DNA from: Haloplanus sp. XH21
GTDB taxonomy: Archaea; Halobacteriota; Halobacteria; Halobacteriales; Haloferacaceae
Length of the DNA: 64,000 bases
Assembly (NCBI RefSeq): GCF_023276355.1
Contig: NZ_JALLPL010000001.1
Span: 558,001-622,000 of the forward strand
Direction of reading: 5' to 3'
Of the stretch, positions 1 to 8,933 are shown piece after piece. Within the stretch, counting starts at the first letter, position 1. Each line of letters begins with the position of its first letter. The notes under the pieces are model-generated. The model was given only the letters and a program-made list of their open reading frames with translations. It was not told where the DNA came from and made no database searches. The translations under genes and the position numbers were made by a program.

Positions 1-1
1 G

Positions 2-274
2 GACGACAATGTCGGGTCGAGTTCGACGGAACTGGAACTGGTCGAAGCGTCGCAATCGCTTCCCTTCTCGCCTATCATCGCACGCAGCAACTGGGAACAC
101 CCGCTGCGATCCGACATTGAAGAGGCGATCGTCTCGATCCAGGAGGGCACGCTTCGGGAACCAGATGGTGACGTGGACAACCCGATCAGTGCAGTCACAC
201 CGGGTAGTCAGGAGGATTACCAGCCGATTCTCGACGTAATCGATACGCTAGGCATCGACCTGGGAGATCTCTAG
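2..274 (+). CDS. phnD: phosphonate ABC transporter substrate-binding protein, C-terminal end (partial)
   Basis: Only the last 90 codons lie in the window; the gene enters from the left edge and ends in TAG just before phnC. The visible part contains the stretch SLPFSPIIARSNW followed by an acidic helix, which resembles the end of PhnD-type periplasmic binding proteins (a conserved proline-rich segment and a final helix). PhnD captures phosphonates or phosphate esters outside the cell and passes them to PhnE. Its position 6 nt upstream of phnC, with phnE following, supports this assignment strongly. The signal peptide and ligand pocket are outside the window, so the substrate cannot be judged. 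Confidence 0.8.
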   Translation, partial: DDNVGSSSTELELVEASQSLPFSPIIARSNWEHPLRSDIEEAIVSIQEGTLREPDGDVDNPISAVTPGSQEDYQPILDVIDTLGIDLGDL

Positions 275-280
275 CTATAC

Positions 281-1081
281 ATGGGTCTTCGCGTGCAGGA
301 TGTGACAAAAGAATACGGGGACACGACGGCCTTGTCAGACGTCTCCTTCGAAATCCCCGACGGGAGCTTTGCCGTCCTACTCGGAGAGTCCGGTGCTGGC
401 AAGTCAACGCTGTTGCGGATCCTCAACGGGTTGACCGAACCCACCTCGGGGAGCGTATATCTCGATGGTCAGAAAATCACCAACTCGAGATCGGACATCG
501 GAATGGTGTTTCAGCAGCACAATCTCGTCGACGAGCTGAGTGCCTACGATAATGCTCTGACCGGGACATTCAATCGGACTGGATTCCTTCGGAGCCTGCT
601 CAATGTACAGCCTGCCGAGGATCGAGAGCTCGCACTAGAGGCACTGGACACAGTCGGATTGCTCGACGAGGCAGGCCAGAAAGTGGACCGTATGAGCGGG
701 GGCCAGCAACAACGCGTCGGAATCGCACGCGCGCTGGTCCAACAACCTGCGCTCCTCCTCGCCGACGAACCCGTCGCCAGTCTGGACCCTGCCAGTGCTG
801 AGACGGTGATGACGTACTTTCGTGAGACTGCAAAAAAGCGCGACCTCACGACGCTGGCAAGCCTCCATCAAGTCAATATCGCCCGGGAGTTCGGCGAGCA
901 GTTTATCGGTTTGAAAGAGGGTGAGGTGATGTTCACTGGCTCACGCTCGGAACTCACATCCTCGATTCTCAAGGAGATATACGGTGAGATCCAGACGGAG
1001 GAACTCCGCGAAGGAACTGAGGCTACCGACTCGAACGAATCCACACAGAGCGAAACTGCCAGTATCGGAGTCGAATTATGA
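281..1081 (+). CDS. phnC: phosphonate ABC transporter ATP-binding protein
   Basis: This is a 266-aa ABC ATPase that powers uptake of phosphonates or phosphate esters. Walker A is GESGAGKST at residues 35-43, the signature is MSGGQQQR near residue 139, and Walker B ALLLADEP lies near residue 160, followed by the D-loop SLDP and a switch histidine in the LASLHQV segment, all intact. The combination of upstream PhnD, downstream PhnE and the length fits PhnC. The C-terminal 25 residues are a haloarchaeal acidic tail. Its stop overlaps the phnE start in an ATGA, so the two are translationally coupled. Phosphate starvation control would be expected from the family, but the promoter lies upstream of the window. 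Confidence 0.93.
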   Translation: MGLRVQDVTKEYGDTTALSDVSFEIPDGSFAVLLGESGAGKSTLLRILNGLTEPTSGSVYLDGQKITNSRSDIGMVFQQHNLVDELSAYDNALTGTFNRTGFLRSLLNVQPAEDRELALEALDTVGLLDEAGQKVDRMSGGQQQRVGIARALVQQPALLLADEPVASLDPASAETVMTYFRETAKKRDLTTLASLHQVNIAREFGEQFIGLKEGEVMFTGSRSELTSSILKEIYGEIQTEELREGTEATDSNESTQSETASIGVEL

Positions 1082-2073
1082 GTACTGATAGCGATCGCCT
1101 CGTCGAGAGGCTACGTCGACGATTCCTCGGTGGGAGTCGAGAAAATACAGCCATCAAACAACGGTACAGCGAATTGAAGCGTGCCCGACTGGTACGTCGG
1201 CTGTCTCAATCAGCGCTACTGGCTGGCATTGCGGTACTGCTGTACGTGTCATTGAACGCAGCCGGATTCTGGAGTACAGAATGGGTGGAGTACTGGCCTC
1301 AGTTCGTCGAGGCACTCGCGCTGTACTTCCCGCCGAAGCTGTATTTCGACCTACTCCCCTTCGTCGATCTCGGCCGCTACTACCAGTTCATGAAGGAAGC
1401 TGGGCTGGTAGGAGAAGCTGGAATCACGCTGGCAATTGCGCTCGCGGGTACGATTATGGGCGCGCCGCTGGCACTGCTGTTCGGTATCCTCGGAAACGAG
1501 CGGGTCACCCCGTTTCCACTCAATTTCTTCTTCCGAGGCGTGATGAGTATCATCCGGTCCATCCCGGCACTCGTCTGGGCGATAATATACGTCCCTCTGG
1601 GTGGTATCACTCCCGTAACCGCAACGCTCGCCCTCGGTACAGACACTATCGGAGAACTAGGCCGACTACTCACCGACGAGCTTGAAGAGGTCGATGACGG
1701 ACCCATCGAAGGAATCAGAAGCACTGGCGCAGGCAAGCCTCAAATAATCACGTTCGGGATGCTTCCACAGATGGTTCGACCGTTCATCGCGTGGGCAATG
1801 TTTGTTCTGGAGAATAACGTCCGGTCCGCCGTCAGTCTCGGTATCATCGGCGCGGGTGGTCTCGGAGTGACGCTAACGATCGAGCAACAAACCTTTCAGT
1901 TCACGAATATGATGGCGACGATTCTATTCATAGTGGTACTCGTCATCTCCGTTGAAATGATTAGTCAGCGAGTACGCTCTTATCTCCGTGAGGGCGACGA
2001 TGTGGAACAGCTGAGCGTCTATCAACTAGTTGTTGGGTTCCCTAAACGGATGTCTAACTCGCTACTCAAATAG
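1078..2073 (+). CDS. phnE: phosphonate ABC transporter permease
   Basis: This 331-aa membrane protein is the permease of the PhnCDE transporter. After a basic cytosolic N-terminus there is a first hydrophobic segment near residue 45, then the binding-protein-dependent permease domain with about five more segments (residues 110-310). The EAA-like cytoplasmic loop that docks on PhnC is visible around GIRSTGAGKPQIITFGMLPQMVRP. The SIGIIGAGG-like region near residue 260 (SLGIIGAGGLGVTL) is typical of PhnE. It overlaps phnC by 4 nt and is the last gene of the operon; no C-P lyase genes follow, so imported phosphonate would have to be degraded elsewhere, or the true substrate may be a phosphate ester. 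Confidence 0.93.
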   Translation: MSTDSDRLVERLRRRFLGGSRENTAIKQRYSELKRARLVRRLSQSALLAGIAVLLYVSLNAAGFWSTEWVEYWPQFVEALALYFPPKLYFDLLPFVDLGRYYQFMKEAGLVGEAGITLAIALAGTIMGAPLALLFGILGNERVTPFPLNFFFRGVMSIIRSIPALVWAIIYVPLGGITPVTATLALGTDTIGELGRLLTDELEEVDDGPIEGIRSTGAGKPQIITFGMLPQMVRPFIAWAMFVLENNVRSAVSLGIIGAGGLGVTLTIEQQTFQFTNMMATILFIVVLVISVEMISQRVRSYLREGDDVEQLSVYQLVVGFPKRMSNSLLK

Positions 2074-2193
2074 ACGGATGGCCGCGCCTTACTCCCCTCA
2101 GCAATAGCATACACATTGATATGATTGGTCTCAACGTCTGCGTCTAGTACGGTAGACAACGCGCTTTTGCCCGTCGGCGCGGTAGAGACGCTA

Positions 2194-3066
2194 ATGACAT
2201 GGAGCCTCGACGCGAAACTCGACGCTGCGCGGGCGGCGCTGGCCGAGCGCGACGGCGTGGTCGTCGCCTTCTCCGGTGGCGTCGACTCCAGCGTCGTCGC
2301 CGCCCTCGCCCACGACGCCCTCGGCGACGACGCGGTGGCGTGTACGGCCCGGAGCGAGACCCTCCCCGCCGAAGAACTCGACGACGCCGCCCGCGTCGCC
2401 GACGAAATCGGCATCCGTCACGAGACGGTCACCTTCTCCGAACTCGACAACCCCGACTTCGTCGCCAACGACGACGACCGGTGTTACCACTGCCGGACGA
2501 TGCGCCTCGGGCGGATGTACGACGTGGCCCGTGATCTGGGGTACGGGACGGTGTGCGACGGGACGAACGCCTCCGACCCCGGCGAGGGCCACCGGCCCGG
2601 CCTCCGCGCCGTCGAGGAACTCGAAGTGTTCTCGCCGTTGCTCGCCCACGACCTGACGAAAGCGGACGTGCGGGAGGCCGCCGAGCGATACGGCCTCTCG
2701 GTCGCCGACAAACCCTCGATGGCGTGTCTCTCCTCGCGCATTCCGACCGGCCTGGAGGTCACCGAGGAGCGCCTCACGCGCGTCGAGAAGGCCGAACGCC
2801 TCCTGCGGACTTGGGGCTTCTCGCAGTTCCGCGTCCGCGACCACGACGGCCTCGCCCGCATCGAAGTCGCGCCCGACGAACTCGACGCGGCGCTCGACCG
2901 GGAGTTCGTCCGCGCCGCCCGCGAGCATCTCAGCGACGTGGGCTTCGACCACGTGACCCTCGACCTGCACGGCTACGAGACGGGGAGCGTGAGCCCCGAG
3001 AGCGAGGAGTCTGAGCCAGTGGTCGAGGACGTGTTCGAGCAGGAGTATCCGGTCAACGAGGACTGA
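2194..3066 (+). CDS. larE: ATP-dependent sulfur transferase, LarE family
   Basis: LarE adenylates and then thiolates pyridinium-3,5-dicarboxylate mononucleotide during synthesis of the nickel-pincer cofactor of lactate racemase-type enzymes. The PP-loop ATP motif SGGVDSS is at residues 27-33. C177 in SMACLSSR matches the sulfur-donating Cys176 of the Lactobacillus enzyme. Two extra cysteines, C97 and C100 in RCYHC, give the three-cysteine pattern reported for LarE proteins that carry an iron-sulfur cluster. The start is placed at the ATG at 2194 because residues upstream of it are not conserved-looking and a T-rich TATA-like stretch lies about 28 nt before it; an upstream in-frame start at 2125 would add 23 residues. 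larB and larC are not in the window, so the pathway is not proven here. Confidence 0.8.
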   Translation: MTWSLDAKLDAARAALAERDGVVVAFSGGVDSSVVAALAHDALGDDAVACTARSETLPAEELDDAARVADEIGIRHETVTFSELDNPDFVANDDDRCYHCRTMRLGRMYDVARDLGYGTVCDGTNASDPGEGHRPGLRAVEELEVFSPLLAHDLTKADVREAAERYGLSVADKPSMACLSSRIPTGLEVTEERLTRVEKAERLLRTWGFSQFRVRDHDGLARIEVAPDELDAALDREFVRAAREHLSDVGFDHVTLDLHGYETGSVSPESEESEPVVEDVFEQEYPVNED

Positions 3067-3083
3067 GCGATAACTGTAGCGCG

Positions 3084-4298
3084 TTACGTCCCAGCCGGCC
3101 CGATACCGTGGAAGGCATCACGGGCACTCACGTACACGGCGCCATCGACCGGCGTGACGTGGTGGACGATCCGACCCGCCGTATCCTGTACCTGTACGTC
3201 CTCAGTTTGAATCGACCAGAGTGATTCGAGGCCAGCGGTTGCGTCAAACGCGAACACCGTCCCATCGGCTGCAGCGTACACCACGTCGCCGACGCGGCCG
3301 ACCGGCCACGCGCGTTCGGGATTCGTCACCACGACCGACCCGTCCGACGGGTCGAGTGCGGTCAGCCCATCGTCGGTGAGCGTGTAGACGACGTCGCCCG
3401 CGACGACCGGCGTCGGGTCGACGTCGGCGCTGCTCCTGTCGAGCGCCGTTCGCCACCGAACCGTCCCGTCGTCGGTCGTGACGGCCACGAGGTCGCTTCC
3501 CGCCTCGGTTTCGGAGACGACGTACGCCGTTCCGGCGTCGACCGCGGGACTGCCCCGTTCGCTCGGCGCGTCCGCCGCGACGTACGCCGCCTCGCCCGTC
3601 GCGCTGTCGACGGCGTGGAGACCGTCCACGTCCCCGACAAACACGAGACCGTCAGCAACGGCTGGCGTCAGCGTCGCCGGGTCGGCCGCGTCGTACTGCC
3701 ACACCGATTCTCCGCTCTCCGCGTCGAACGCGCGAAGTTGTGGGCGGGCGTCGTCGAAGCCGACGGTCGCGACGAAAACGAGGTCGTCGGCGACCGTCGG
3801 CTGTCCACGAATTCCGTTCATCGCGGGGCCACGCCACCGTTGCTCGCCGCTCTCCGCGTCGAAGCAGAACACCTCGATGAACGTGTTCACGAAGATGCAG
3901 CCGTCAGCGACGGTCGGCGGAGGGTTCACGCCGTATTCGACCAGCGAGCGCCGGGTGGTGACCGCTGCAGTCGTGGGGTCGCGGTACGTCAGTTTCGTGG
4001 CACCCTCACCCCTGCTCCGCGTGTTGTAGAGCGTCCCGTTCGAGACGGTCGCTGCACCGCCGGCGTCGAGTCGCCAGTACTGCTCGCCGTCCCGCACGCC
4101 GCTGCCGTCGAGGTTGGCCCCCGTGTTCGCGGCGTCGAAGCGATACGACGGCCACTCGCCGTCTGGGTCAAGCGGCGGCGACCCCGGCGGTTTCGTGTCG
4201 ACGCGCTCGTCGACCGACGAGCCGGCACAGCCGGTGGTCGCCACGCCGAGACCGAGGACCGCGTTCCGGAGGATGGAGCGGCGCGACTGCTGGAGCAT
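3084..4298 (-). CDS. Tat-exported lipoprotein with PQQ-like beta-propeller repeats
   Basis: This 404-aa protein starts with a twin-arginine motif (SRRSIL, residues 5-10), a hydrophobic stretch and a lipobox ending TTGC at about residue 24, so it is predicted to leave the cell folded through Tat and be lipid-anchored. The rest is a run of about seven blades of the form FDAESGE..W, AVDSATGE and ALDPSDGS, separated by phrases such as ADGLVFVGDVDG, typical of PQQ-binding-like (YVTN/BamB-type) propellers. No dehydrogenase catalytic residues were recognised, so this is a fold assignment only; a structural or binding role outside the membrane is likely. A second protein of the same kind lies at 48285-49595. 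It is convergent with larE, 17 nt apart. Confidence 0.85.
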   Translation of the reverse strand: MLQQSRRSILRNAVLGLGVATTGCAGSSVDERVDTKPPGSPPLDPDGEWPSYRFDAANTGANLDGSGVRDGEQYWRLDAGGAATVSNGTLYNTRSRGEGATKLTYRDPTTAAVTTRRSLVEYGVNPPPTVADGCIFVNTFIEVFCFDAESGEQRWRGPAMNGIRGQPTVADDLVFVATVGFDDARPQLRAFDAESGESVWQYDAADPATLTPAVADGLVFVGDVDGLHAVDSATGEAAYVAADAPSERGSPAVDAGTAYVVSETEAGSDLVAVTTDDGTVRWRTALDRSSADVDPTPVVAGDVVYTLTDDGLTALDPSDGSVVVTNPERAWPVGRVGDVVYAAADGTVFAFDATAGLESLWSIQTEDVQVQDTAGRIVHHVTPVDGAVYVSARDAFHGIGPAGT

Positions 4299-4362
4299 GC
4301 TCGGCCATTATCCGCTCGCGGTAAGTGTCTTGTTCGTCCCCAGTTCGTTGCCTCGCCGCCGA

Positions 4363-4992
4363 CTACGCGGTCGGGGCGTCCAGAAACCCGGTGTGATTTT
4401 CGGCGACGACGGTCGCTTCGTCGTCGGTCACGTGGAGTTCGTTCAGCGCGCAGTTGTGCTGTTCGCCCTCGGTGACGGCCGTGGCGATGTCGCGCCCGGT
4501 GACGGCGCCGAGGAGGAGATAGAGCGGGCCGCCGTGACAGACGACGGCCACCGTCTCGTCGGCGGCGCTCTCGGCGACGACTCGCTCCCAGCGGGCGAGG
4601 ACACGTTCGTTGAGGTCGCGGAGGCTCTCGCCGCTCTCCGGGCGGGCGTCGACTGCGTCCTGGCCGGCGCGCGGAATCGACAGACGGTCGTGGGTCTCGA
4701 AGACGGCCTCGCGGGGGAGTCCCTGGTAACGGCCGAAGTCGCGTTCGCGCCACGCCGACTCGAACGTCGGCTCACGGCCCACGGCGTCGGCGAGGTGGTC
4801 GGCGGTCTGTCTGGCGCGTCGGAGGTCCGACGCGAGGATGCGGTCCACGTCGTAGTCGGCGGCGACGGCGTCGGCGAGCGCCCGGGCCTGGTCGTGCCCG
4901 CGGTCGGTCAACGGCGTCGGCGCCCACCCCTGCAGGCGGCCGTCGCGGTTCCACATGGTCTCGCCGTGGCGGGCGAGCAAGAGGGTCGTCAT
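4363..4992 (-). CDS. histidine phosphatase family protein (phosphoglycerate-mutase-like)
   Basis: This 209-aa protein has the catalytic phosphohistidine motif LLARHGET at residues 4-11 and the second catalytic histidine in VVCHGG near residue 165. Conserved features in between are the LTDRGHDQA segment and DLRRARQTA, both typical of the branch that includes cofactor-dependent phosphoglycerate mutases and the alpha-ribazole phosphatases (CobC). The specific substrate cannot be read from the sequence. The start at 4992 (MTTLLLARHGE) is preferred over an upstream ATG at 5019, since the beta-strand with RHG normally begins within the first ten residues. It is transcribed in the same direction as tatC, 67 nt downstream of it. 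Confidence 0.85.
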   Translation of the reverse strand: MTTLLLARHGETMWNRDGRLQGWAPTPLTDRGHDQARALADAVAADYDVDRILASDLRRARQTADHLADAVGREPTFESAWRERDFGRYQGLPREAVFETHDRLSIPRAGQDAVDARPESGESLRDLNERVLARWERVVAESAADETVAVVCHGGPLYLLLGAVTGRDIATAVTEGEQHNCALNELHVTDDEATVVAENHTGFLDAPTA

Positions 4993-5059
4993 GGCGTCGG
5001 CTACGACGGTCGGATACAAGAGCGTTCCTCGGGACGATGGAGAGGCGACATCCCACCGG

Positions 5060-6352
5060 TCAGTTGCCGGTCCAGCGCAACAGCGCGAGCGTCCCCTCGA
5101 ACAGCGCGATCATCGTCGCCGCGACGATGATGGGCGCCATCCCCGTGGGGTCGGGGCTGATGAGGAAGGCGACGCCGAGGAACCCGCCCCAGAAGAGGAG
5201 ACGGCGACCCTCCAGCCACTCCCGGGTGGTGAGGTTCATCATGATCGCGAGCATGATGAACAGCGGAATCTGGAAGACCAGCGCCATGTAGCCCATCAAC
5301 ACGAGGATGAGGCTGAACGTCTCCTTGAGGCCGAAGGCGACGACGGCGGTGCCGGTGGTGTAGGACGTGAAGTACGCGAAGATGGCGGGGAGGACGACGA
5401 AGTGAGCGAAGGCGACGCCGATGAGCGCCAGCACCAGACTCGTCGGCACGGCGGCGAGGTAGTAGCGGCGTTCGCGGGGAAAGAGACCGGGGCGCATGAA
5501 CAGGTAGGTCTCGTAGACCGCGATGGGGAGGCCGACGACGAAGCCGGCGAGCGCGGCGACTTTGAGTTCGGTCACCAGGAGTTCGAGCGGGCCGTAGAGC
5601 CGCGGCCGGCGATCCGTGATGGTCTCCGCGCCGGGGATGTGGGAGTTCCAGAGGAAGTTGATGAGCTGGTCGGCGACGGGAAAGACCGCGAGGGCGACGA
5701 CGCCACCGACGACGAGCACGACGGCGAGTCGGCGCACCATCTCCTCGATGTGTGCCGCGAGCGGCATCTCCTCGTCCGAGGCCGGCCCCTCGCCGAGGAT
5801 GCCCTCGTCGACGCTGGCCGTCGACTCGGCCTCTGGCTGGGCGGTCGCTGCCGCGTCGGCCTCGGCGCTCGGTGGCGCGCTTCCCGGCGGTGCCGGCTCG
5901 TCTGCGGTTTCGGCCGCGGTGTCGTCGTCCTCGTCGGTCGTCTCCGGACTGTCGTCCGGCGCGTCCGTGTTCTCGTCGGATACCGAGTCCGCGTCATCGG
6001 TGTCGACGGCCGGTTCGAGGTCGAGTTCGGGGTCGTCGTCGAGTTCCTCGTCCGGAATGGGTGCGCCGACGGCCTCCGAGACGCTCCGGCGCTCGTCTCG
6101 GTCGAACGGGTCGTCCCGGCCCGTGTCGCCGGCCGGCGCGTACTCGTCGGGGTGGACGCTTTCGCCGTCGTCGAGGAACTCCTCGATCGAGCCGTCGACA
6201 TCCGACCCGTCCGGGTCGTACATCCGGTCCGTATCGGGATCGATCTGCGTCTTCTCGTCGGCGTCGGAGCCGCTGTCCGACGGGTCGCGCTCCGACGACT
6301 CGTCGTCAGCCGCCGCCTCGGACGGCGATTCCGACTCCGATTCCTCAACCAT
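5060..6352 (-). CDS. tatC: Sec-independent translocase TatC with long acidic N-terminal extension
   Basis: The C-terminal 230 residues are a complete TatC with six hydrophobic segments. They start with MPLAAHIEEMVRR, matching the conserved N-terminal cytoplasmic motif that recognises twin-arginine signals, and contain the conserved FMRPGLFPRERR loop with its proline and arginines. The first 200 residues are a low-complexity extension dominated by Asp, Glu, Ser and Thr, presumably cytosolic. Haloarchaea export most secreted proteins via Tat and usually have two TatC proteins, a single one (TatCo) and a double one (TatCt). This is the TatCo-like member, divergent from the double tatC. A TATA-like CCTATAAC on the minus strand about 26 nt upstream implies a leaderless mRNA. 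Confidence 0.93.
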   Translation of the reverse strand: MVEESESESPSEAAADDESSERDPSDSGSDADEKTQIDPDTDRMYDPDGSDVDGSIEEFLDDGESVHPDEYAPAGDTGRDDPFDRDERRSVSEAVGAPIPDEELDDDPELDLEPAVDTDDADSVSDENTDAPDDSPETTDEDDDTAAETADEPAPPGSAPPSAEADAAATAQPEAESTASVDEGILGEGPASDEEMPLAAHIEEMVRRLAVVLVVGGVVALAVFPVADQLINFLWNSHIPGAETITDRRPRLYGPLELLVTELKVAALAGFVVGLPIAVYETYLFMRPGLFPRERRYYLAAVPTSLVLALIGVAFAHFVVLPAIFAYFTSYTTGTAVVAFGLKETFSLILVLMGYMALVFQIPLFIMLAIMMNLTTREWLEGRRLLFWGGFLGVAFLISPDPTGMAPIIVAATMIALFEGTLALLRWTGN

Positions 6353-6471
6353 TCACCCGACGTATTCCCTGTGCTGTTATAGGCCTTTTTCCATCGGCGT
6401 GAGCGCTGCCGACGCGCGAACGAACGCCGGGAGAGAAAAGATTGATAGCGGCGAGACGGGTTCGATGCAGT
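6353..6471. promoter_or_regulatory. divergent promoter region between the two tatC genes
   Basis: This 119-bp spacer separates two head-to-head tatC genes and must hold both promoters. For the leftward gene, the minus strand reads CCTATAAC at about 6375-6382, a spacing that puts transcription start at or next to the ATG. For the rightward gene, the AT-rich stretch AAAAGATTGATA around 6436-6447 lies 25-35 nt before the ATG at 6472. No longer palindrome was seen. The shared spacer suggests coordinated expression of the two translocase subunits. Confidence 0.45.
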
Positions 6472-8637
6472 ATGTCGAGCGCGCTCGATGAGGAGACCCG
6501 TCAGACGCTGGACGCCGGTCGGGAGACTGCCGGGGCGATGCTCCGGTCCGCACAGAAGGATCTCCAGAAGGTGTTCATCGTCTTCCTCGTCGGGTTCATC
6601 GGCTCGTTTTACGCCCTCCGGCTCTACGTCTGGGGCTTTCTCGAAGGCATCACGCGAGCGAAGATGAACGCCGCGACGGCGAGCGAACTCCAGATCATCG
6701 CCCAGACGCCGTTCGACGTGATCCTCCTCCAGGCGAAGATCGGTCTCGTCGTCGGCATCCTCCTCGGACTGCCGCCCTTCCTCTATTTCTCCCGCGACGC
6801 CCTCAAGGAGCGGGGCCTGTGGCCGTCCGCACCGGTCCCGCGGTGGCAGCTCGTTCTCGGCGGCCTGCTGGCGACCGGCCTGTTCCTCGCGGGGCTCACC
6901 TACGGCTATCTGGTCTTCTTCCCCGTGATGTTCGCGTTCCTCGCCAACAACGCCATCTCGGCGGGGTTTACCCCGACCTACTCCATCGTGCTCTGGGCGC
7001 AGTTCATCTTCCTGCTCACGCTCTCGTTCGGCTTCGCGGCCCAGCTCCCGCTGGCGATGAGCGGCCTCGCGTACGCCGACATCGTCCCCTACGAGACGTT
7101 CCGTGACCGCTGGCGCTACGCCGTCGTCGGCGTGTTCGCTTTCGGCGCCCTGTTCACCCCGCCCGACCCCTTCACGCAGATCATGTGGGCGATCCCGATG
7201 CTCATCCTCTACGGGTTCAGCCTCTATCTCACGAAGGTCGTGGTGACGGCGAAACGCGGAAGCCAACAGATCAGCGTCGGCACCGCCGCTCGCCGCCACT
7301 GGAACGTCATCCTCGGGCTCGCGCTCGTGGGTGGGCTACTGGCGTACGCCTTCGTCACGTGGGGCGGGCTGCCGGCCGCGAACGACCTGCTAGCGCGGCT
7401 GGGGAGCGACCGACGCCTGGCGCGGCCCGGGGCGACGCTCGGCCTCTCGCGCACCGTCGGCCTCGCTCTCTGGGCGGGGATCGGCACCCTCGCCGCGGGT
7501 GCGGTGGCCTTCATGTACTACGTCTACGCCGAACTCGAAGCGGCGATGACCCCGCGCGACATCGGCGATCCGTCGGCCATCGACCTCGAAACCCTCGACG
7601 CGGAGGGCGTCCGGGCCGCGCCGCCGGAGGCGTTCGCGGATCTGAGCGAAGACGACGCCGTAGCGATGGCGAACGAGGCGATAGACGAGGGTGAGAAAGA
7701 ACGCGCGCGAGCCATCCTCGACCGGTTCGACGAAGTCGACGCGGAGCGCGAGGAGGGCGAGGGGCCGGAGGAGTCCGCCGACGGCCTGGCCGACCGGGCG
7801 AGTCGCGCCTCCGGCACGTTCCTCGACGAGTTCACCGAGGGCGAGGCCGACGAGGACGATGTCGGCGGCTACTACGCCGACATCACGTTCATCCTCGACA
7901 GCCTCACCTCGCGGGCGTTCCGTATCGCGGCGGTGTTCGGCATCGTCCTCGCGTCGACGTTCGGCTGGCTCTATACGGGCGGGATCGGACGGGTGTTCGA
8001 GCAGTTCCTCTCGCAGTTGCCGAGTCAGGTGACGCCCGAGGACATCAACGTGGTCGCGCTCCACCCGATGGAGGCACTCATCTTCGAGGTGAAGTTCTCG
8101 ACGCTGATCGCCGTGATCGTGACGCTGCCCGTCGTGATGTACTACGCCTGGCCCGCGCTCCGGGAGCGGGACTTCGTCCGCGGCAACCGAAACGTCATCT
8201 TCGGGTGGGCGGCCGCCCTCGTGGTCGGTCTGTTCGGCGGGTTCGCCCTCGGCTACACCACCGTCGCGCCCACCGTAATCTCCTATCTCGTCGCCGACGG
8301 CGTGCGGGCGAACATGATTATTGCCTACCGCATCACCAACTTCTTCTGGCTCATCTTCTTCACCACCGCCGGAATCGGTCTGCTGGCCGACGTGCCGGTG
8401 CTCATGCTCCTGCTCAACACCGCGGGCGTCTCCTACCAGTCGATGCGGGAGCGCTGGCGCGAGGTGACCGTCGGGATCATGGCCTTCGCCGCCGTCGCCA
8501 CGCCGGCCGACGTGATGACGATGTTCATGGTCACGATTCCACTGATGGTCGCCTACGGCGTCGGCGTCGCCGTGCTGTTCGTGGTGACGCTCGGGGGGCG
8601 GCGCAACCTCGCGCCGGAGCCGACGACGAAAGCGTAG
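6472..8637 (+). CDS. double-domain Sec-independent translocase TatC (TatCt type)
   Basis: This 721-aa protein has two TatC domains in one chain. The first occupies about residues 15-260 and the second about 470-710. Between them are extra hydrophobic segments and an acidic, probably cytosolic linker rich in Glu/Ala. Both halves show the TatC topology of six membrane segments and the conserved proline-containing loop after the second or third segment (FSRDALKERGLW in the first, YAWPALRERDFV in the second). The architecture matches haloarchaeal TatCt, essential in Haloferax according to the literature. The start at 6472 (MSSALDEETRQ) is chosen over 6442, which would add ten basic residues. A decayed copy of the C-terminal half of a similar gene lies at 13621-13830. 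Confidence 0.92.
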   Translation: MSSALDEETRQTLDAGRETAGAMLRSAQKDLQKVFIVFLVGFIGSFYALRLYVWGFLEGITRAKMNAATASELQIIAQTPFDVILLQAKIGLVVGILLGLPPFLYFSRDALKERGLWPSAPVPRWQLVLGGLLATGLFLAGLTYGYLVFFPVMFAFLANNAISAGFTPTYSIVLWAQFIFLLTLSFGFAAQLPLAMSGLAYADIVPYETFRDRWRYAVVGVFAFGALFTPPDPFTQIMWAIPMLILYGFSLYLTKVVVTAKRGSQQISVGTAARRHWNVILGLALVGGLLAYAFVTWGGLPAANDLLARLGSDRRLARPGATLGLSRTVGLALWAGIGTLAAGAVAFMYYVYAELEAAMTPRDIGDPSAIDLETLDAEGVRAAPPEAFADLSEDDAVAMANEAIDEGEKERARAILDRFDEVDAEREEGEGPEESADGLADRASRASGTFLDEFTEGEADEDDVGGYYADITFILDSLTSRAFRIAAVFGIVLASTFGWLYTGGIGRVFEQFLSQLPSQVTPEDINVVALHPMEALIFEVKFSTLIAVIVTLPVVMYYAWPALRERDFVRGNRNVIFGWAAALVVGLFGGFALGYTTVAPTVISYLVADGVRANMIIAYRITNFFWLIFFTTAGIGLLADVPVLMLLLNTAGVSYQSMRERWREVTVGIMAFAAVATPADVMTMFMVTIPLMVAYGVGVAVLFVVTLGGRRNLAPEPTTKA

Positions 8638-8880
8638 GCCGAGATGTTCCGCGGGGAACACCCGTCACCGAGGGCAACATCGGTCTGTCAGCGGGACCCC
8701 TGTCCGGCGTGGGTGCGCGTACGGGATCATCTCAAGAATAGAGATTGCATGTATACCTGATATTTCGAGGAGAATCGAGTCGAATCGTATCGGTACGTCC
8801 GTGTGCAGTATCCGAACTCCGCCCAGTAATTCTTATCAGCTGATGTATATCGGACGTTTTATTATCGAGGAAATGTATGA
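8638..8880. other. non-coding spacer after the double tatC
   Basis: No convincing gene was found. The first half is GC-rich like coding DNA but has no open frame with recognisable content. The second half becomes AT-rich and includes the 10-bp palindrome ATCAGCTGAT (8835-8844) and several TATA-like strings. It probably holds the upstream part of the beta-helix gene promoter. Confidence 0.5.
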
Positions 8881-8933
8881 ATCACTACTATTTAGTGATA
8901 GTATAAAAATATCCTGGCCACTTGAGTAGTGAT
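8881..8933 (+). promoter_or_regulatory. promoter and candidate operator of the beta-helix surface protein
   Basis: A 7-bp inverted repeat, ATCACTA (8881-8887) and TAGTGAT (8893-8899) with 5 nt between them, directly abuts a strong TATA box TATAAAAAT (8902-8910). A third copy of the half-site TAGTGAT lies at 8927-8933 and covers the predicted transcription start and the ATG at 8932. Three half-sites flanking a TATA box are what a repressor-type operator would look like. The TATA centre is 26 nt before the ATG, so the transcript may be leaderless. Confidence 0.55.

Noticed and set aside
4955-6382. A 475-residue plus-strand frame opposite tatC
   Set aside because: It is antisense to a well-supported TatC; it is low-complexity Glu/Gly/Arg, as expected from the complement of the acidic extension.
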